From Tengunoibacter tsumagoiensis (GTDB lineage: Bacteria > Chloroflexota > Ktedonobacteria > Ktedonobacterales > Ktedonobacteraceae), in the NCBI RefSeq assembly GCF_003967535.1, contig NZ_BIFR01000001.1:735493-799492 (forward strand): a DNA stretch of 64,000 nt, given 5' to 3'. The notes beneath the pieces were generated by a model. That model saw nothing but the letters and a program-made list of their open reading frames with translations. It had not been told where the DNA came from and did not search any database. A program made the translations under genes and the position numbers. Below are positions 63,969 through 64,000 of this stretch, one piece after another; within the stretch, counting starts at the first letter, position 1; every line of letters begins with the position of its first letter.

Positions 63969-64000
63969 GCCGCCCATTCTGCGGTTCATTAAGCGCTAAG

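Noticed and set aside
1-64000. tRNA or rRNA genes
   Set aside because: Reading for T-loop sequences of the GGTTCGAATCC type and for rRNA signatures found none with a matching cloverleaf; this was by eye and not a tRNAscan run.

Overview
The window reads as chromosomal DNA of a filamentous, spore-forming type Chloroflexota bacterium (Ktedonobacter-like). This placement is inferred from gene content and protein style, not from a marker search. Pointers are a complete 14-gene nuo operon, several Ser/Thr protein kinases plus a PP2C phosphatase, an F420-type PPOX protein, CIRCE-controlled groES-groEL, a zinc-ribbon gene next to rpsU, and many palindromic intergenic repeats. No tRNA, rRNA or CRISPR array was recognised.

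Layout. 1-760 is a strong oriC candidate: three 42-bp modules of four DnaA boxes each, two near-identical palindromes, and a distal box pair. 0.9-11 kb holds a glycogen-debranching-like protein with altered catalytic motifs, an orphan amino-acid-type binding lipoprotein, an HD-GYP protein, and an SbcD/SbcC-like pair in which the ATPase carries a membrane hairpin in mid coiled coil. 11-15 kb holds a methyltransferase, a ROK protein joined to a membrane pseudokinase, and an RlmA-like rRNA methyltransferase. 15.5-30.7 kb is nuoABCDEFGHIJKLMN (respiratory complex I). 30.7-35.6 kb is repeat-rich, with a CsbD protein, an intact single-gene IS66 element with target duplication, and DUF2795 and DUF554 proteins. 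35.6-39 kb carries rpsU, a zinc-ribbon protein, purN, a PP2C phosphatase and a DsbA/FrnE-like protein.

39.6-48.9 kb is a purine cluster: a PurS-like/PurL fusion, a PurQ-PurM fusion, purC, purF and purD. A probable IS605/TnpB-derived remnant lies between purF and purD. With purN nearby, these cover most of the path from PRPP to SAICAR; purE/K are not in the window. 49-51 kb is groEL-groES. 51.5-56.7 kb has a PknB-like receptor kinase, an FmdB-type zinc ribbon, a membrane protein and parA-parB. 56.8-64 kb is accessory: a secreted three-repeat protein, a PPOX protein, a BNR-repeat lipoprotein, a further kinase, an AhpD-like gene and a LacI regulator.

The most interesting item is the AhpD-like gene at 62245-62748. 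An in-frame UGA replaces the second cysteine of its CxxC motif. An 8-bp hairpin with a GGC loop starts 12 nt after it, as expected for a bacterial SECIS, so a selenoprotein is a serious possibility. Other notable items are the MR-like membrane ATPase pair, a dispersed ~200-bp hairpin repeat whose loop is inverted in one copy, the PurQ-PurM fusion, and a LacI gene that appears to start at CTG behind a promoter with two operators.
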